Source: Parvularculaceae bacterium (GTDB lineage Bacteria > Pseudomonadota > Alphaproteobacteria > Caulobacterales > Parvularculaceae). From it: a DNA stretch of 7,904 bases. Numbering within the stretch: the first letter of the stretch is position 1; each line of letters starts with the position of its first letter. Below are positions 1 through 6,071 of this stretch, piece after piece. Made by a program: the position numbers and the translations under genes. The notes below the pieces were generated by a model. The model saw only the letters and a list, made by a program, of their open reading frames with translations, searched no databases and was not told where the DNA came from. Location: positions 10,952-18,855 of the forward strand of contig JALWRV010000249.1 in assembly GCA_027080545.1 (NCBI GenBank). Direction: 5' to 3'.

Positions 1-119
1 GTACCTATGGCACCTTGCCGCAAGAGGCAAAATGGGTTTTGTCTATAGCCATGATGTTGGGGCGATTGGAATTTTTCACACTCATCGCCCTGTTCCTGCC
101 GAGTTTTTGGCGCCACTGA
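1..119 (+). CDS. trkH: TrkH family potassium uptake protein, C-terminal end only (first of two tandem copies)
   Basis: Reading from base 3, this frame encodes the last 38 residues of a TrkH-type K+ transporter membrane subunit and stops at TGA 117-119. The gene begins before the window. The motif MLGRLEFFT and the ending FWRH are typical of the C-terminus of TrkH, where the last transmembrane helix follows the fourth pore loop. Aligned without gaps to the end of the complete trkH downstream, 23 of 38 residues are identical, so the two are paralogues and not a recent exact duplication. The next trkH starts 12 bases after this stop on the same strand, which suggests co-transcription and possibly coupled translation. 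TrkH normally works in the inner membrane with the NAD-binding peripheral subunit TrkA, which is not in view. Confidence 0.9.
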   Translation, partial: TYGTLPQEAKWVLSIAMMLGRLEFFTLIALFLPSFWRH

Positions 120-131
120 CGGACCTTCAAA

Positions 132-1607
132 ATGGGTAGTTTACGACCGGTTTTGGCTATTCAGGCGATTATGATCGCCTTTATTGGGCTGGCCATGCTG
201 CTGCCTATTTTCGCCGACTATCTCGCCCATGATGATTATGATCTACCGGATATGACCGCTTTTATGGTCTCGTCGATTGTTTGCATCTTGGTTGGGGCCG
301 GGCTCGCCCTTTCCAGTTGGAGCGGCTTTACCACCCTGTCTTTGCGCGCCAATTTTTTAATCTCGGGGCTTTCTTGGATATCGGTGAGCCTGTTCGCAGC
401 CCTGCCTTTGATGTTTGGCAATTATCACCTGTCTTTTACCGATGCGGTATTCGAGGTCATTTCCGGCCTGACCACCACCGGCGCAACCGTGCTGGATGAG
501 CTGGATACGGCCCCGCCCGGCCTGCTGCTATGGCGCTCTATTCTGCACTGGATTGGCGGCATTGGTATCATTCTCATGGCGATTGCCATTTTACCCATGT
601 TGAAAGTGGGGGGGATGCAGCTTTTTCGTCTGCAATCATCTGACACCACAGACAAACCCTATGCGGCGGCCTCACAAATCGCGCTTGGCATCACCGCCAT
701 CTATACCGGCCTCACACTGGCTTGTTTTCTTGCCTATTGGGCCATGGGGATGGGGGGATTTGATGCCATCAATCACGCCATGGCAACCATTGCCACTGGT
801 GGGTTTTCAACCAAAAATGCTTCTTTTGGATATTTTTTTGAAAACCCAAATATTCACGGACCGCTATTGCCCGTGGCCTCCTTGTTTATGATCCTGAGCG
901 CCCTGCCCTTTGGATTATATTTATTGGCTATGCAGGGTCGGGTGGGTGCTCTATGGCGCGATGCGCAGGTCCGCTTTTATCTGGGCATTATCATAGCAGC
1001 CGTTTTGGCCTTGACCATCATTGTCAGCCTGACGATGAATTTTGGCGCTGGCAAATCCCTACAATTGGCCATGTTTAATGGCATTTCTATTATCACCGGC
1101 ACTGGATTTGCGGTCGGGGATTACTCTCTCTGGGGGCCTCTTGCTATTGCTCTATTATTTTGCCTGACCTTCATTGGCGGGTGTGCGGGGTCCGCCTCTT
1201 GCGGGCTGAAAGTGTTTCGCTTCCAAGTGGCCCTAAAAGCCTTGAGAGAATATGGTCAAAAACTGGTTTTTCCCCATGCAGTAATCGGCTCGAAATATAA
1301 TCAGAAAATTTTAACACCGGCTCTCTATCGCTCGGTTTTGATGTTTTTCTTCATCTATTTTACAAGCTTTGCCACGGTGGCAGTTCTGCTGTCATTGCTG
1401 CACCTTGATCCGGTAACGGCAATTAGCGCTGCCGCTGCTTCCTTGGCCTGTGTTGGACCGGGCTTTGGGGATGTGGTTGGCCCCGCAGGTAATTATGCAT
1501 CCCTGCCCGATGCGGCCAAATGGGTGCTGGCTTTTGCTATGCTGTTGGGTCGGCTCGAATTTTTCACTGTTCTGGTATTTTTCACGCCCGGTTTTTGGCG
1601 CCCTTAA
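132..1607 (+). CDS. trkH: TrkH family potassium uptake protein (complete second copy)
   Basis: A 491-residue integral membrane protein, close to the usual TrkH length of about 480. It forms the K+-conducting pore of the Trk system, normally gated by cytoplasmic TrkA. All four pore-loop repeats with their filter glycines are visible: GLTTTGATV (residues 112-120), IATGGFST (220-227), ITGTGFAVGD (321-330) and CVGPGFGDV (440-448). The intramembrane gating loop of the third repeat is GGCAGSASCG (349-358), followed by LKVFRF. E. coli-type TrkH has STGGG where this has SASCG. Hydrophobic segments cover nearly the whole length. The ATG at 132 lies 12 bases after the stop of the upstream trkH copy; only a weak GGA at 121-123 could act as ribosome binding site, so translation may be coupled. 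It converges with hslO, with 17 bases between the stops. Confidence 0.95.
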   Translation: MGSLRPVLAIQAIMIAFIGLAMLLPIFADYLAHDDYDLPDMTAFMVSSIVCILVGAGLALSSWSGFTTLSLRANFLISGLSWISVSLFAALPLMFGNYHLSFTDAVFEVISGLTTTGATVLDELDTAPPGLLLWRSILHWIGGIGIILMAIAILPMLKVGGMQLFRLQSSDTTDKPYAAASQIALGITAIYTGLTLACFLAYWAMGMGGFDAINHAMATIATGGFSTKNASFGYFFENPNIHGPLLPVASLFMILSALPFGLYLLAMQGRVGALWRDAQVRFYLGIIIAAVLALTIIVSLTMNFGAGKSLQLAMFNGISIITGTGFAVGDYSLWGPLAIALLFCLTFIGGCAGSASCGLKVFRFQVALKALREYGQKLVFPHAVIGSKYNQKILTPALYRSVLMFFFIYFTSFATVAVLLSLLHLDPVTAISAAAASLACVGPGFGDVVGPAGNYASLPDAAKWVLAFAMLLGRLEFFTVLVFFTPGFWRP

Positions 1608-1624
1608 GCAATTATCCAGCCCTT

Positions 1625-2560
1625 TTATGATTTCACCGGAAATTCATAATTTTCGCGACAGAAATCGCAAGACACGGAAATTTTGCCTTCTTCAACCATA
1701 TCGGCCAAATCTTCTTTGGAATAGCGATCAAGCACGGCTGCAATTTTTTCTCGTGAACAGGTACAGGCAAAATGGACCGGATCGGGATCAAAAACCCGCA
1801 CCCCGTCTTCATGGAAGAGACGATAGAGCAAATCTGTAGAGGATAGGTCCGGGTCTAATAATTCATCAGCGGCAACAGAAGCCGCAAACGCTTCCGCCCG
1901 CGCCCAAGCCTCACGCTCTTCTTCACCCCGCAGTGCCGTTTCGCCGCGTTCTCTGGTGCCCCCTTCTGCGGGCATGAATTGCACAATGAGACCTCCAGCC
2001 CGCCATTGCGGCTTTTCATCGGGCAGGCTCAACCGACCAACAGCCAAGCGCACCATGGTTGGAATTTGCTCCGATTGGGCAAAATAATTAATCGCCGCCT
2101 CAGACAGGGTGGCGCCTTTAAGCGGCGTGATACCCTGATAAATTTCAAAATCTGGTCCACGGTCCACCGACATGCATAGATGGCCCTTGCCCATGAGATA
2201 GTGCAATTCCGGCCCCTTGGCGGCCGCGACTTTTTCGGCCCCACCCTCCACCATTTTGGCGGTGGCACGCACACTATCGCCCTCGGATGCATAATCCGCG
2301 ACAATCATGGAGACCGGTCCTTCTCCTTGAGCCTGCAAGATGAAGCGGCCATCAAATTTTAACGCTTCGCCCAGCATTGCCACCAATGTGGCGGCTTCGC
2401 CGACCAGCATGGATAAGGGATCCGGGAAATCATGCGCCGATAAAATGCGCTCTGCCACCCCTGTCAAGCGACACAGGCGCCCACGGATAGACTGATCGCC
2501 AACTTGAAAAGGCAATACATAGTCCGGCATCTCAATATTGATTTTGCTCTGGGTCATCAT
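1625..2560 (-). CDS. hslO: Hsp33 redox-regulated molecular chaperone
   Basis: A 311-residue cytoplasmic chaperone of the Hsp33 family, which is activated by oxidation and protects unfolding proteins during oxidative stress. The C-terminal zinc-binding redox switch is complete: CTC at residues 266-268 and CDFC at 298-301, giving the family pattern CxC-(29)-CxxC. The N-terminal part has the usual features, for example GEAATLVAMLGEALKF around residues 54-69 and QAQGEGPVSMIV around 76-87. Length is slightly above the ~290 of E. coli; an acidic Glu/Arg-rich stretch near 202-220 accounts for part of this. Two adjacent ATGs (2560 and 2557) are possible starts. It lies 16 bases downstream of the ABC permease on the same strand, so the two are likely co-transcribed. 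In rhizobia hslO commonly follows argD-argF; those genes are absent here. Confidence 0.95.
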   Translation of the reverse strand: MMTQSKINIEMPDYVLPFQVGDQSIRGRLCRLTGVAERILSAHDFPDPLSMLVGEAATLVAMLGEALKFDGRFILQAQGEGPVSMIVADYASEGDSVRATAKMVEGGAEKVAAAKGPELHYLMGKGHLCMSVDRGPDFEIYQGITPLKGATLSEAAINYFAQSEQIPTMVRLAVGRLSLPDEKPQWRAGGLIVQFMPAEGGTRERGETALRGEEEREAWARAEAFAASVAADELLDPDLSSTDLLYRLFHEDGVRVFDPDPVHFACTCSREKIAAVLDRYSKEDLADMVEEGKISVSCDFCRENYEFPVKS

Positions 2561-2576
2561 AGGCTCTGATCAGCGC

Positions 2577-3458
2577 TCAGGTGCGCAATTTATAGCCCGA
2601 TTTGAACAATAGATAACAGGTCAAGCCCAGCAAGGCGGTGAGGGCCAGCGAAACCAACGCCCCAAGCATCGGATCGCTATCACCAACCCCTAAGAAACCA
2701 TAGCGAAACCCGTCAATTAAATAAAATAATGGGTTGAAATGAGAGGCCATCGGCACCCAATGGGGCAACCATGGGGCGTGTACGGAATAAAAGGTGCCTG
2801 ATAAAAAGGTCAGCGGTGTGATGACAAAGTTTGAAATTAACGCCAATTGATCAAATTTTTGTGCCCACATGCCAGCGATGACCCCTATCATCCCCAGCAT
2901 CAGACTGGCCATGGTGGCAAAATAGAGTAAAGCCCAAGGGTGGGCTATGTGCATTGGGTTGCCGGCATTCCAAGCAAAGCCGCCAACGGTCAATGCCGTA
3001 ATGAACCCCACAAGCAAACCTCTGGTCGCCGCCCCAGCCACGAAAGCCACGGTCAATTCTGCCGCAGACAAGGGTGGCATCATAAAATCAACAAGCGATC
3101 CTTGCACCTTGGCGATGATCAAGGAAGAAGAGGCATTTTGAAAAGCGTTGGATAATATCGCCATCATAATCAATCCCGGTGGCAGAAATTGGAAAAAGGA
3201 TATTTCGACATTCTCAAGACTGATGGTGCGCCCCGAAGCGCCCCATGCGCCCATAAAAACCAGCAAGAATAAAAGGGTGGAAATGATCGGTGCTATAACC
3301 GTCTGAAAGGCGACTTTTAAAAAGCGCTGAACTTCTTTCTTGTATAAAGTCCACAGGCCCAACCAGTTGACCATGCCGAAATCACGCACGCGCAAGGGCG
3401 CAAGAGGAGAGTCGGTTGCGGATGGTTGGGGCTGTTCTATGGAATGTGTGTCGGCCAT
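2577..3458 (-). CDS. ABC-2 type transporter permease, YadH-like
   Basis: A 293-residue inner-membrane permease of the ABC-2 superfamily, closest by recognition to E. coli YadH and the NodJ-type permeases. Six hydrophobic segments are visible at about residues 53-73, 91-110, 140-162, 176-198, 207-227 and 265-286. Family motifs include LPPGLIMMAILSNAFQNASS (92-111), ITPLTFLSGTFYS (213-225) and NPLFYLIDGFRYGFLG (242-257). A Pro/Ser-rich cytoplasmic N-terminus of about 28 residues precedes the conserved part, so Met29 is an alternative start; no strong ribosome binding site is seen before the ATG at 3458. The ATPase partner expected next to it (YadG-like) is not in the window. Substrate cannot be told from sequence. 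It is first in a likely two-gene unit with hslO and is divergent from gcrA across 445 bases. Confidence 0.88.
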   Translation of the reverse strand: MADTHSIEQPQPSATDSPLAPLRVRDFGMVNWLGLWTLYKKEVQRFLKVAFQTVIAPIISTLLFLLVFMGAWGASGRTISLENVEISFFQFLPPGLIMMAILSNAFQNASSSLIIAKVQGSLVDFMMPPLSAAELTVAFVAGAATRGLLVGFITALTVGGFAWNAGNPMHIAHPWALLYFATMASLMLGMIGVIAGMWAQKFDQLALISNFVITPLTFLSGTFYSVHAPWLPHWVPMASHFNPLFYLIDGFRYGFLGVGDSDPMLGALVSLALTALLGLTCYLLFKSGYKLRT

Positions 3459-3562
3459 GATGATCTGATGTCAGCTTATAAATGATGGTTTGGTCAGGGC
3501 GAGATGTGGACCCGCACGCGCAGATGGTCAAGCCCCGGATCCCGATATCTTGCCGTAACGAT

Positions 3563-3593
3563 CCGATCTGCCGTTCATCTGGCAGGCCATCGG
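3563..3593. other. Imperfect hairpin-forming sequence upstream of gcrA
   Basis: CCGATCTGCC (3563-3572) can pair with GGCAG (3581-3585) and ATCGG (3589-3593), giving a 10-base-pair stem with an 8-base loop (3573-3580) and a 3-base bulge (GCC, 3586-3588). No T-tract follows on either strand, so it does not look like an intrinsic terminator. It could be an operator or part of a 5' leader of the permease transcript. Function unknown. Confidence 0.4.
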
Positions 3594-3610
3594 CAAATTC
3601 CCGTTTTGCT

Positions 3611-3619
3611 TGTGGAAAA
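3611..3619 (-). promoter_or_regulatory. DnaA-box-like site
   Basis: Read on the minus strand this is TTTTCCACA, matching the DnaA box TTATCCACA at 8 of 9 positions. A second TGTGG core begins 20 bases further on at 3631 (TGTGGTTCT, a weak 6/9 match). In Caulobacter DnaA activates gcrA transcription, so a site upstream of gcrA fits known biology. Binding is inferred from sequence only. Confidence 0.5.
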
Positions 3620-3654
3620 CGCCCCCTTCCTGTGGTTCTCCCCCAAGCCCTGAT

Positions 3655-3672
3655 TTTTCCACAGGTGGAAAA
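3655..3672. promoter_or_regulatory. DnaA-box-like site within a perfect 18-base dyad
   Basis: TTTTCCAC (3655-3662), AG, GTGGAAAA (3665-3672) form a perfect 8-base inverted repeat with a 2-base centre. The left arm plus A3663 reads TTTTCCACA, an 8/9 match to the DnaA box; the right arm on the opposite strand is TTTTCCACC, a 7/9 match. This may be a pair of head-to-head DnaA sites, or the operator of another dimeric regulator. It lies about 230 bases upstream of the gcrA start. Confidence 0.5.
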
Positions 3673-3738
3673 GTGGGGCTTCCCTCTGGCCGGTGGCACG
3701 GCCTAGAAGGTTCTGGGTGCACACGCAGGATATAGTGG

Positions 3739-3753
3739 TTAAAAAATTATTAC
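3739..3753 (+). promoter_or_regulatory. CtrA-box-like site upstream of gcrA
   Basis: TTAA-N7-TTAC matches the CtrA full box TTAA-N7-TTAA at 7 of 8 specified positions. It lies in an AT-rich stretch, which raises the chance of a random match. CtrA represses gcrA in Caulobacter, so the position just upstream of the candidate promoter is plausible. Inference from motif only. Confidence 0.35.
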
Positions 3754-3761
3754 GGCGCATA

Positions 3762-3789
3762 TTGTGTTTAATTATTTTTGAGCTACTAT
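3762..3789 (+). promoter_or_regulatory. Candidate housekeeping-type promoter for gcrA
   Basis: TTGTGT (3762-3767) and TACTAT (3784-3789) are separated by 16 bases and resemble -35 and -10 elements. Transcription would start near 3796 and leave a leader of about 110 bases before gcrA. Other AT-rich hexamers nearby could serve instead. Confidence 0.35.
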
Positions 3790-3903
3790 ATCTGGGCGCA
3801 TCACCGGATGTTTCCTGAGGCAGCACTAGATGTAGTAGAGGCTGACCTGTTGGGAAATGTCCTGTCCGGCGAAAAAAGATAAGAAAATCATGGGAGTGGC
3901 TAC

Positions 3904-4425
3904 ATGGCTTGGACTGATGAACGGGTAGAACAACTGAAAACTTTATGGGCGGAAGGGCTTTCCGCCTCCCAGATCGCTACACGCATGGGTGGTGTTACCC
4001 GCAATGCGGTGATCGGAAAGGTTCACCGTCTTGGGCTTTCCGGACGCGCCACCCCCGCCAAACCACAGCGCGGGCGGGTCAATAGTGCCGGTCTGGCAGC
4101 GCAGGTCGATAGCGGCACCAGCCCGCTGGGCGGCGTAAAAGCACCGGAAAAATTACGCCCCATCGCACCGGAGCCGGATTTTGCCGAACCGCTCATCCTG
4201 TCTTCTGGCGACAAAACCACAGTGCCAACATTAAAGAATAATATGTGCAAATGGCCAATCGGCGATCCCTCCTCCGAAGAATTTCATTTTTGCGGACAAT
4301 CGGCTTCGTCGGGTAAATCTTATTGCGCCTATCATGCGCAGCTTGCCTTTCAGCCAGCACAAAAGCGCGAACGGCCAAAAGTCTCGACCCAGCGCATTCT
4401 ACCCGCGACCCGCAAAGCTGGCTGA
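3904..4425 (+). CDS. gcrA: GcrA cell cycle regulator
   Basis: A 173-residue alphaproteobacterial transcription factor. In Caulobacter GcrA binds the housekeeping sigma factor and stimulates promoters carrying methylated GANTC sites, linking CcrM methylation to cell-cycle gene expression. The N-terminal helix-turn-helix is highly typical: MAWTDERVEQLKTLW (1-15), GLSASQIA (18-25), then VTRNAVIGKVHRLGLSGRA (31-49). A low-complexity linker (about 50-110) leads to the C-terminal sigma-interacting domain with CKWPIGDP (115-122), FHFCG (127-131) and YCAYH (140-144); Cys115, Cys130, Cys141 and His144 are a conserved-looking Cys/His set. GGAG at 3893-3896, seven bases before the ATG at 3904, is a good ribosome binding site. 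TGA is followed directly by TAG. The upstream region holds DnaA-like and CtrA-like motifs, and a terminator follows. Confidence 0.96.
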   Translation: MAWTDERVEQLKTLWAEGLSASQIATRMGGVTRNAVIGKVHRLGLSGRATPAKPQRGRVNSAGLAAQVDSGTSPLGGVKAPEKLRPIAPEPDFAEPLILSSGDKTTVPTLKNNMCKWPIGDPSSEEFHFCGQSASSGKSYCAYHAQLAFQPAQKRERPKVSTQRILPATRKAG

Positions 4426-4447
4426 TAGGATAATTGATTAATGTGAT

Positions 4448-4473
4448 AAAAGCCCGCGATTAAGCGGGTTTTT
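4448..4473. terminator. Bidirectional intrinsic terminator between gcrA and phoB
   Basis: CCCGC (4453-4457), loop GATTAA, GCGGG (4464-4468), followed by five T (4469-4473) on the plus strand and preceded by AAAA (4448-4451), which gives a T-run on the minus strand. The A/T flanks can extend the stem. It sits between the convergent gcrA and phoB stops, so it can end both transcripts. Confidence 0.85.
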
Positions 4474-4504
4474 ATTTGGACTTTTTCCACTCTGACAGGG
4501 CTAA

Positions 4505-5200
4505 TTATTGATCGACTTTTTCCAGCGCATAGCCGGCCGAGCGCACCGTGCGGATAGGATTTTTATGGCCATGGCGTGATAGCGCCTTGCGCAGACGCCC
4601 AATATGCACATCCACCGTGCGGGTCTCGACATAGACATCATTGCCCCATACCGCATCAAGCAATTGCTCGCGTGAAAACACCCGCCCAGGATGTTGCATC
4701 ATATGATCAAGCAATCGAAATTCTGTTGGCCCCAAATGAATATCTTGCCCGGCCCGGCGCACTTTGAACGCCACCCGATCAATTTCTATATCCCCAAAAC
4801 TCGCCCGGTCATCGGCAAGCCCGGGCCGAATGCGTCGCAGCACCGCCTTGATGCGCGCCACCAGTTCACTCATGGAAACAGGTTTAGTGCGCTAATCCTC
4901 AGCGCCGGTGTCCAGGCCGCGAATACGGTCAGCCTCTTCCGAACGCGCGGTGAGCATAATCACCGGAATATTTTTGCTTTGAGGATTATTGCGTAATCGA
5001 CGGCACAACTCAATGCCGCTCACCTTTGGTAGCATCCAGTCGAGAAGAACCAGATCAGGCTTGTCTTCAGCGATTCTCAGCAAGCCCTCTTCTCCATCGC
5101 TAGCGCTGATGACCTTAAATCCTTCTTTTTGTAAATTATAATCGATCAGCGTCACCAACGCTTCTTCATCTTCGACAATTAGGATGGTCGGGCTGCTCAC
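4505..5200 (-). pseudogene. phoB: PhoB phosphate response regulator, interrupted by an in-frame TAG at codon 103
   Basis: The span is 232 codons in one frame, the normal PhoB length, with a single TAG at codon 103 (bases 4894-4892). The part before it (4892-5200) is a receiver domain: acidic pocket EDEE (10-13), phosphoacceptor Asp54 in LLDWMLP, switch Thr84 in MLTAR, ending GAED. After the TAG the frame continues RTKPVSMSELVARI, with the invariant Lys at 106, then a complete OmpR/PhoB winged-helix domain (TEFRLLDHMM, REQLLDAVWG, RTVDVHIGRLRKAL). The TAG replaces the conserved Tyr that couples to the switch Thr. No indel is needed to explain it. Start is GTG at 5200 with AGAGG (5207-5211) as ribosome binding site. 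If the stop is real, the products would be a 102-residue receiver and perhaps a 122-residue DNA-binding domain from Met110 (ATG at 4873). It lies 52 bases after phoU. Confidence 0.85.
4892..4894 (-). other. In-frame amber codon in phoB
   Basis: On the minus strand the codons read ACC GGC GCT GAG GAT TAG CGC ACT. PhoB proteins usually have Tyr after GA(E/D)D, encoded by TAT or TAC, so a single third-base difference would explain the stop. The following base is C. No overlapping gene or repeat explains it. Confidence 0.9.
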
Positions 5201-5206
5201 AAATTA

Positions 5207-5211
5207 CCTCT
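5207..5211 (-). promoter_or_regulatory. Ribosome binding site of phoB supporting a GTG start
   Basis: AGAGG on the minus strand, six bases before GTG at 5200. It decides the start, since the receiver domain aligns from this codon onward and no ATG lies nearby in frame. Confidence 0.65.
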
Positions 5212-5252
5212 ATTGCTATCCGGCCAGCTTGGACTTTGACCTATGCTCTTTT

Positions 5253-6014
5253 CTAGCCATCATCTTTGTCACCGGGCGCGCGATGATTTTGCCCATCGCT
5301 TATGATAGGCGGGTTTTCCCGGCGCGGGCCTAAATCTTCCAAGCGTTTTCCCGTGGCGGTGAAATAAACACGCTCTGCCAAATTGGTTGCATGGTCGCCG
5401 ACCCGCTCAAAATTTTTGGCCACAAAAACCAGATGGGTACTGGCATTAACCTGTTTGGGTTCCGCTGCCATCACCAACAATATTTCACGAAAAACCGAAT
5501 GGTAAAGCTCGTCTATCTCTTCATCCGCCATCCACACCGCCGCTGCGGCTTCCGGGTCATGGCGCGCCATGGCATCCAACACATCAGCCAGTTGGCGCGA
5601 AGCAATGCGCCCCATGCGTACGACGGAAGATTGTGCCGTCGTATGGGCCGAGGAAAGCGCCGTTGACTGGTCTTCCCCACTTAACACTAGAGACCGTTTG
5701 GCAATATTTTTGGCCAGATCCCCAACCCGCTCCAGATCCGAAGCATCTTGTAAAATGGCCAAGGCTTGTCCGACCTGATCCGCCGGAACGCGTTTATGTT
5801 GAAGGGCCTCTTGCACGGCGCGCCCCAGCAAATGTTCGCGCTCATTCACTTCCCGGTCGAGCGCCACCACATTGCGGGCCATATCCACATCCCGGCGTTC
5901 AAAACATAATATCGCATCACCCAATTGCTTTTCCACAAGCCCCCCCATATCGGCCAGATCGACCGACATTTTACCCAGAGGGTTGCCAAGGATGGAGGTA
6001 AGGCTAAGGCCCAT
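5253..6014 (-). CDS. phoU: PhoU phosphate signalling regulator
   Basis: A 253-residue cytoplasmic protein that in the well-studied systems relays the state of the Pst transporter to PhoR and keeps the regulon off when phosphate is plentiful. It has the two-repeat three-helix architecture of PhoU with one metal-cluster motif per half: DLERVGDLAKNIAKRS (93-108) and NFERVGDHATNLAERV (201-216). ADMGGLVEKQLGDAI (21-35) is the typical first helix. The tail after about residue 220 is polar and probably disordered. The ATG at 6014 has a weak purine-rich AAAGAGA before it. It is 57 bases downstream of phoR and 52 upstream of phoB, so the three are probably one transcript. Its stop is TAG, with a second in-frame TAG four codons later. 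The pstB gene that often precedes phoU is absent. Confidence 0.95.
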   Translation of the reverse strand: MGLSLTSILGNPLGKMSVDLADMGGLVEKQLGDAILCFERRDVDMARNVVALDREVNEREHLLGRAVQEALQHKRVPADQVGQALAILQDASDLERVGDLAKNIAKRSLVLSGEDQSTALSSAHTTAQSSVVRMGRIASRQLADVLDAMARHDPEAAAAVWMADEEIDELYHSVFREILLVMAAEPKQVNASTHLVFVAKNFERVGDHATNLAERVYFTATGKRLEDLGPRRENPPIISDGQNHRAPGDKDDG

Positions 6015-6071
6015 GTCTATTCTCTTTCGTCAAGATCAGCCTATATGGCAGAGTTTTGTGACATTATTATA

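Larger units (their letters stand above)
3459..3903. other. Long intergenic region between divergent permease and gcrA
   Basis: 445 bases with no convincing gene. The half nearest the permease contains an imperfect hairpin (3563-3593) and a cluster of TGTGG-type motifs resembling DnaA boxes (3611-3672), including a perfect dyad. Next comes an AT-rich stretch (about 3739-3791) with a CtrA-like box and a candidate promoter, then about 110 bases of probable gcrA leader. Short open frames here on both strands have no recognisable domain and overlap one another, so I treat them as chance. A TTATAA on the minus strand near 3477-3482 could be part of the permease promoter, but no good -35 pairs with it. 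Confidence 0.6.

Noticed and set aside
602..620. Seven-G run in trkH as a phase-variable tract
   Set aside because: It is shorter than the phoR run and encodes Val-Gly-Gly in a conserved segment. Short G runs recur at glycine codons here.
1450..1839. Plus-strand open frame spanning the trkH end and hslO
   Set aside because: It is a shadow of two confident genes in other frames and has no recognisable product.
3600..3800. Chromosome or plasmid origin of replication (DnaA-like boxes next to an AT-rich stretch)
   Set aside because: Too few boxes, and no repA, repC, parAB, hemE or dnaA nearby. Regulation of gcrA by DnaA is a simpler reading.
3382..3826. Overlapping open frames on both strands (60-105 codons) in the permease-gcrA intergenic region
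   Set aside because: They overlap each other in several frames, show no recognisable domain, and cover DnaA-like and hairpin sequences. They look like chance frames.
4505..5200. Genome-wide reassignment of TAG as sense, as an explanation for the phoB stop
   Set aside because: phoU in the same cluster ends in TAG at the expected length, and no other gene in the window has an internal TAG. One site is better explained by mutation, error or local readthrough.
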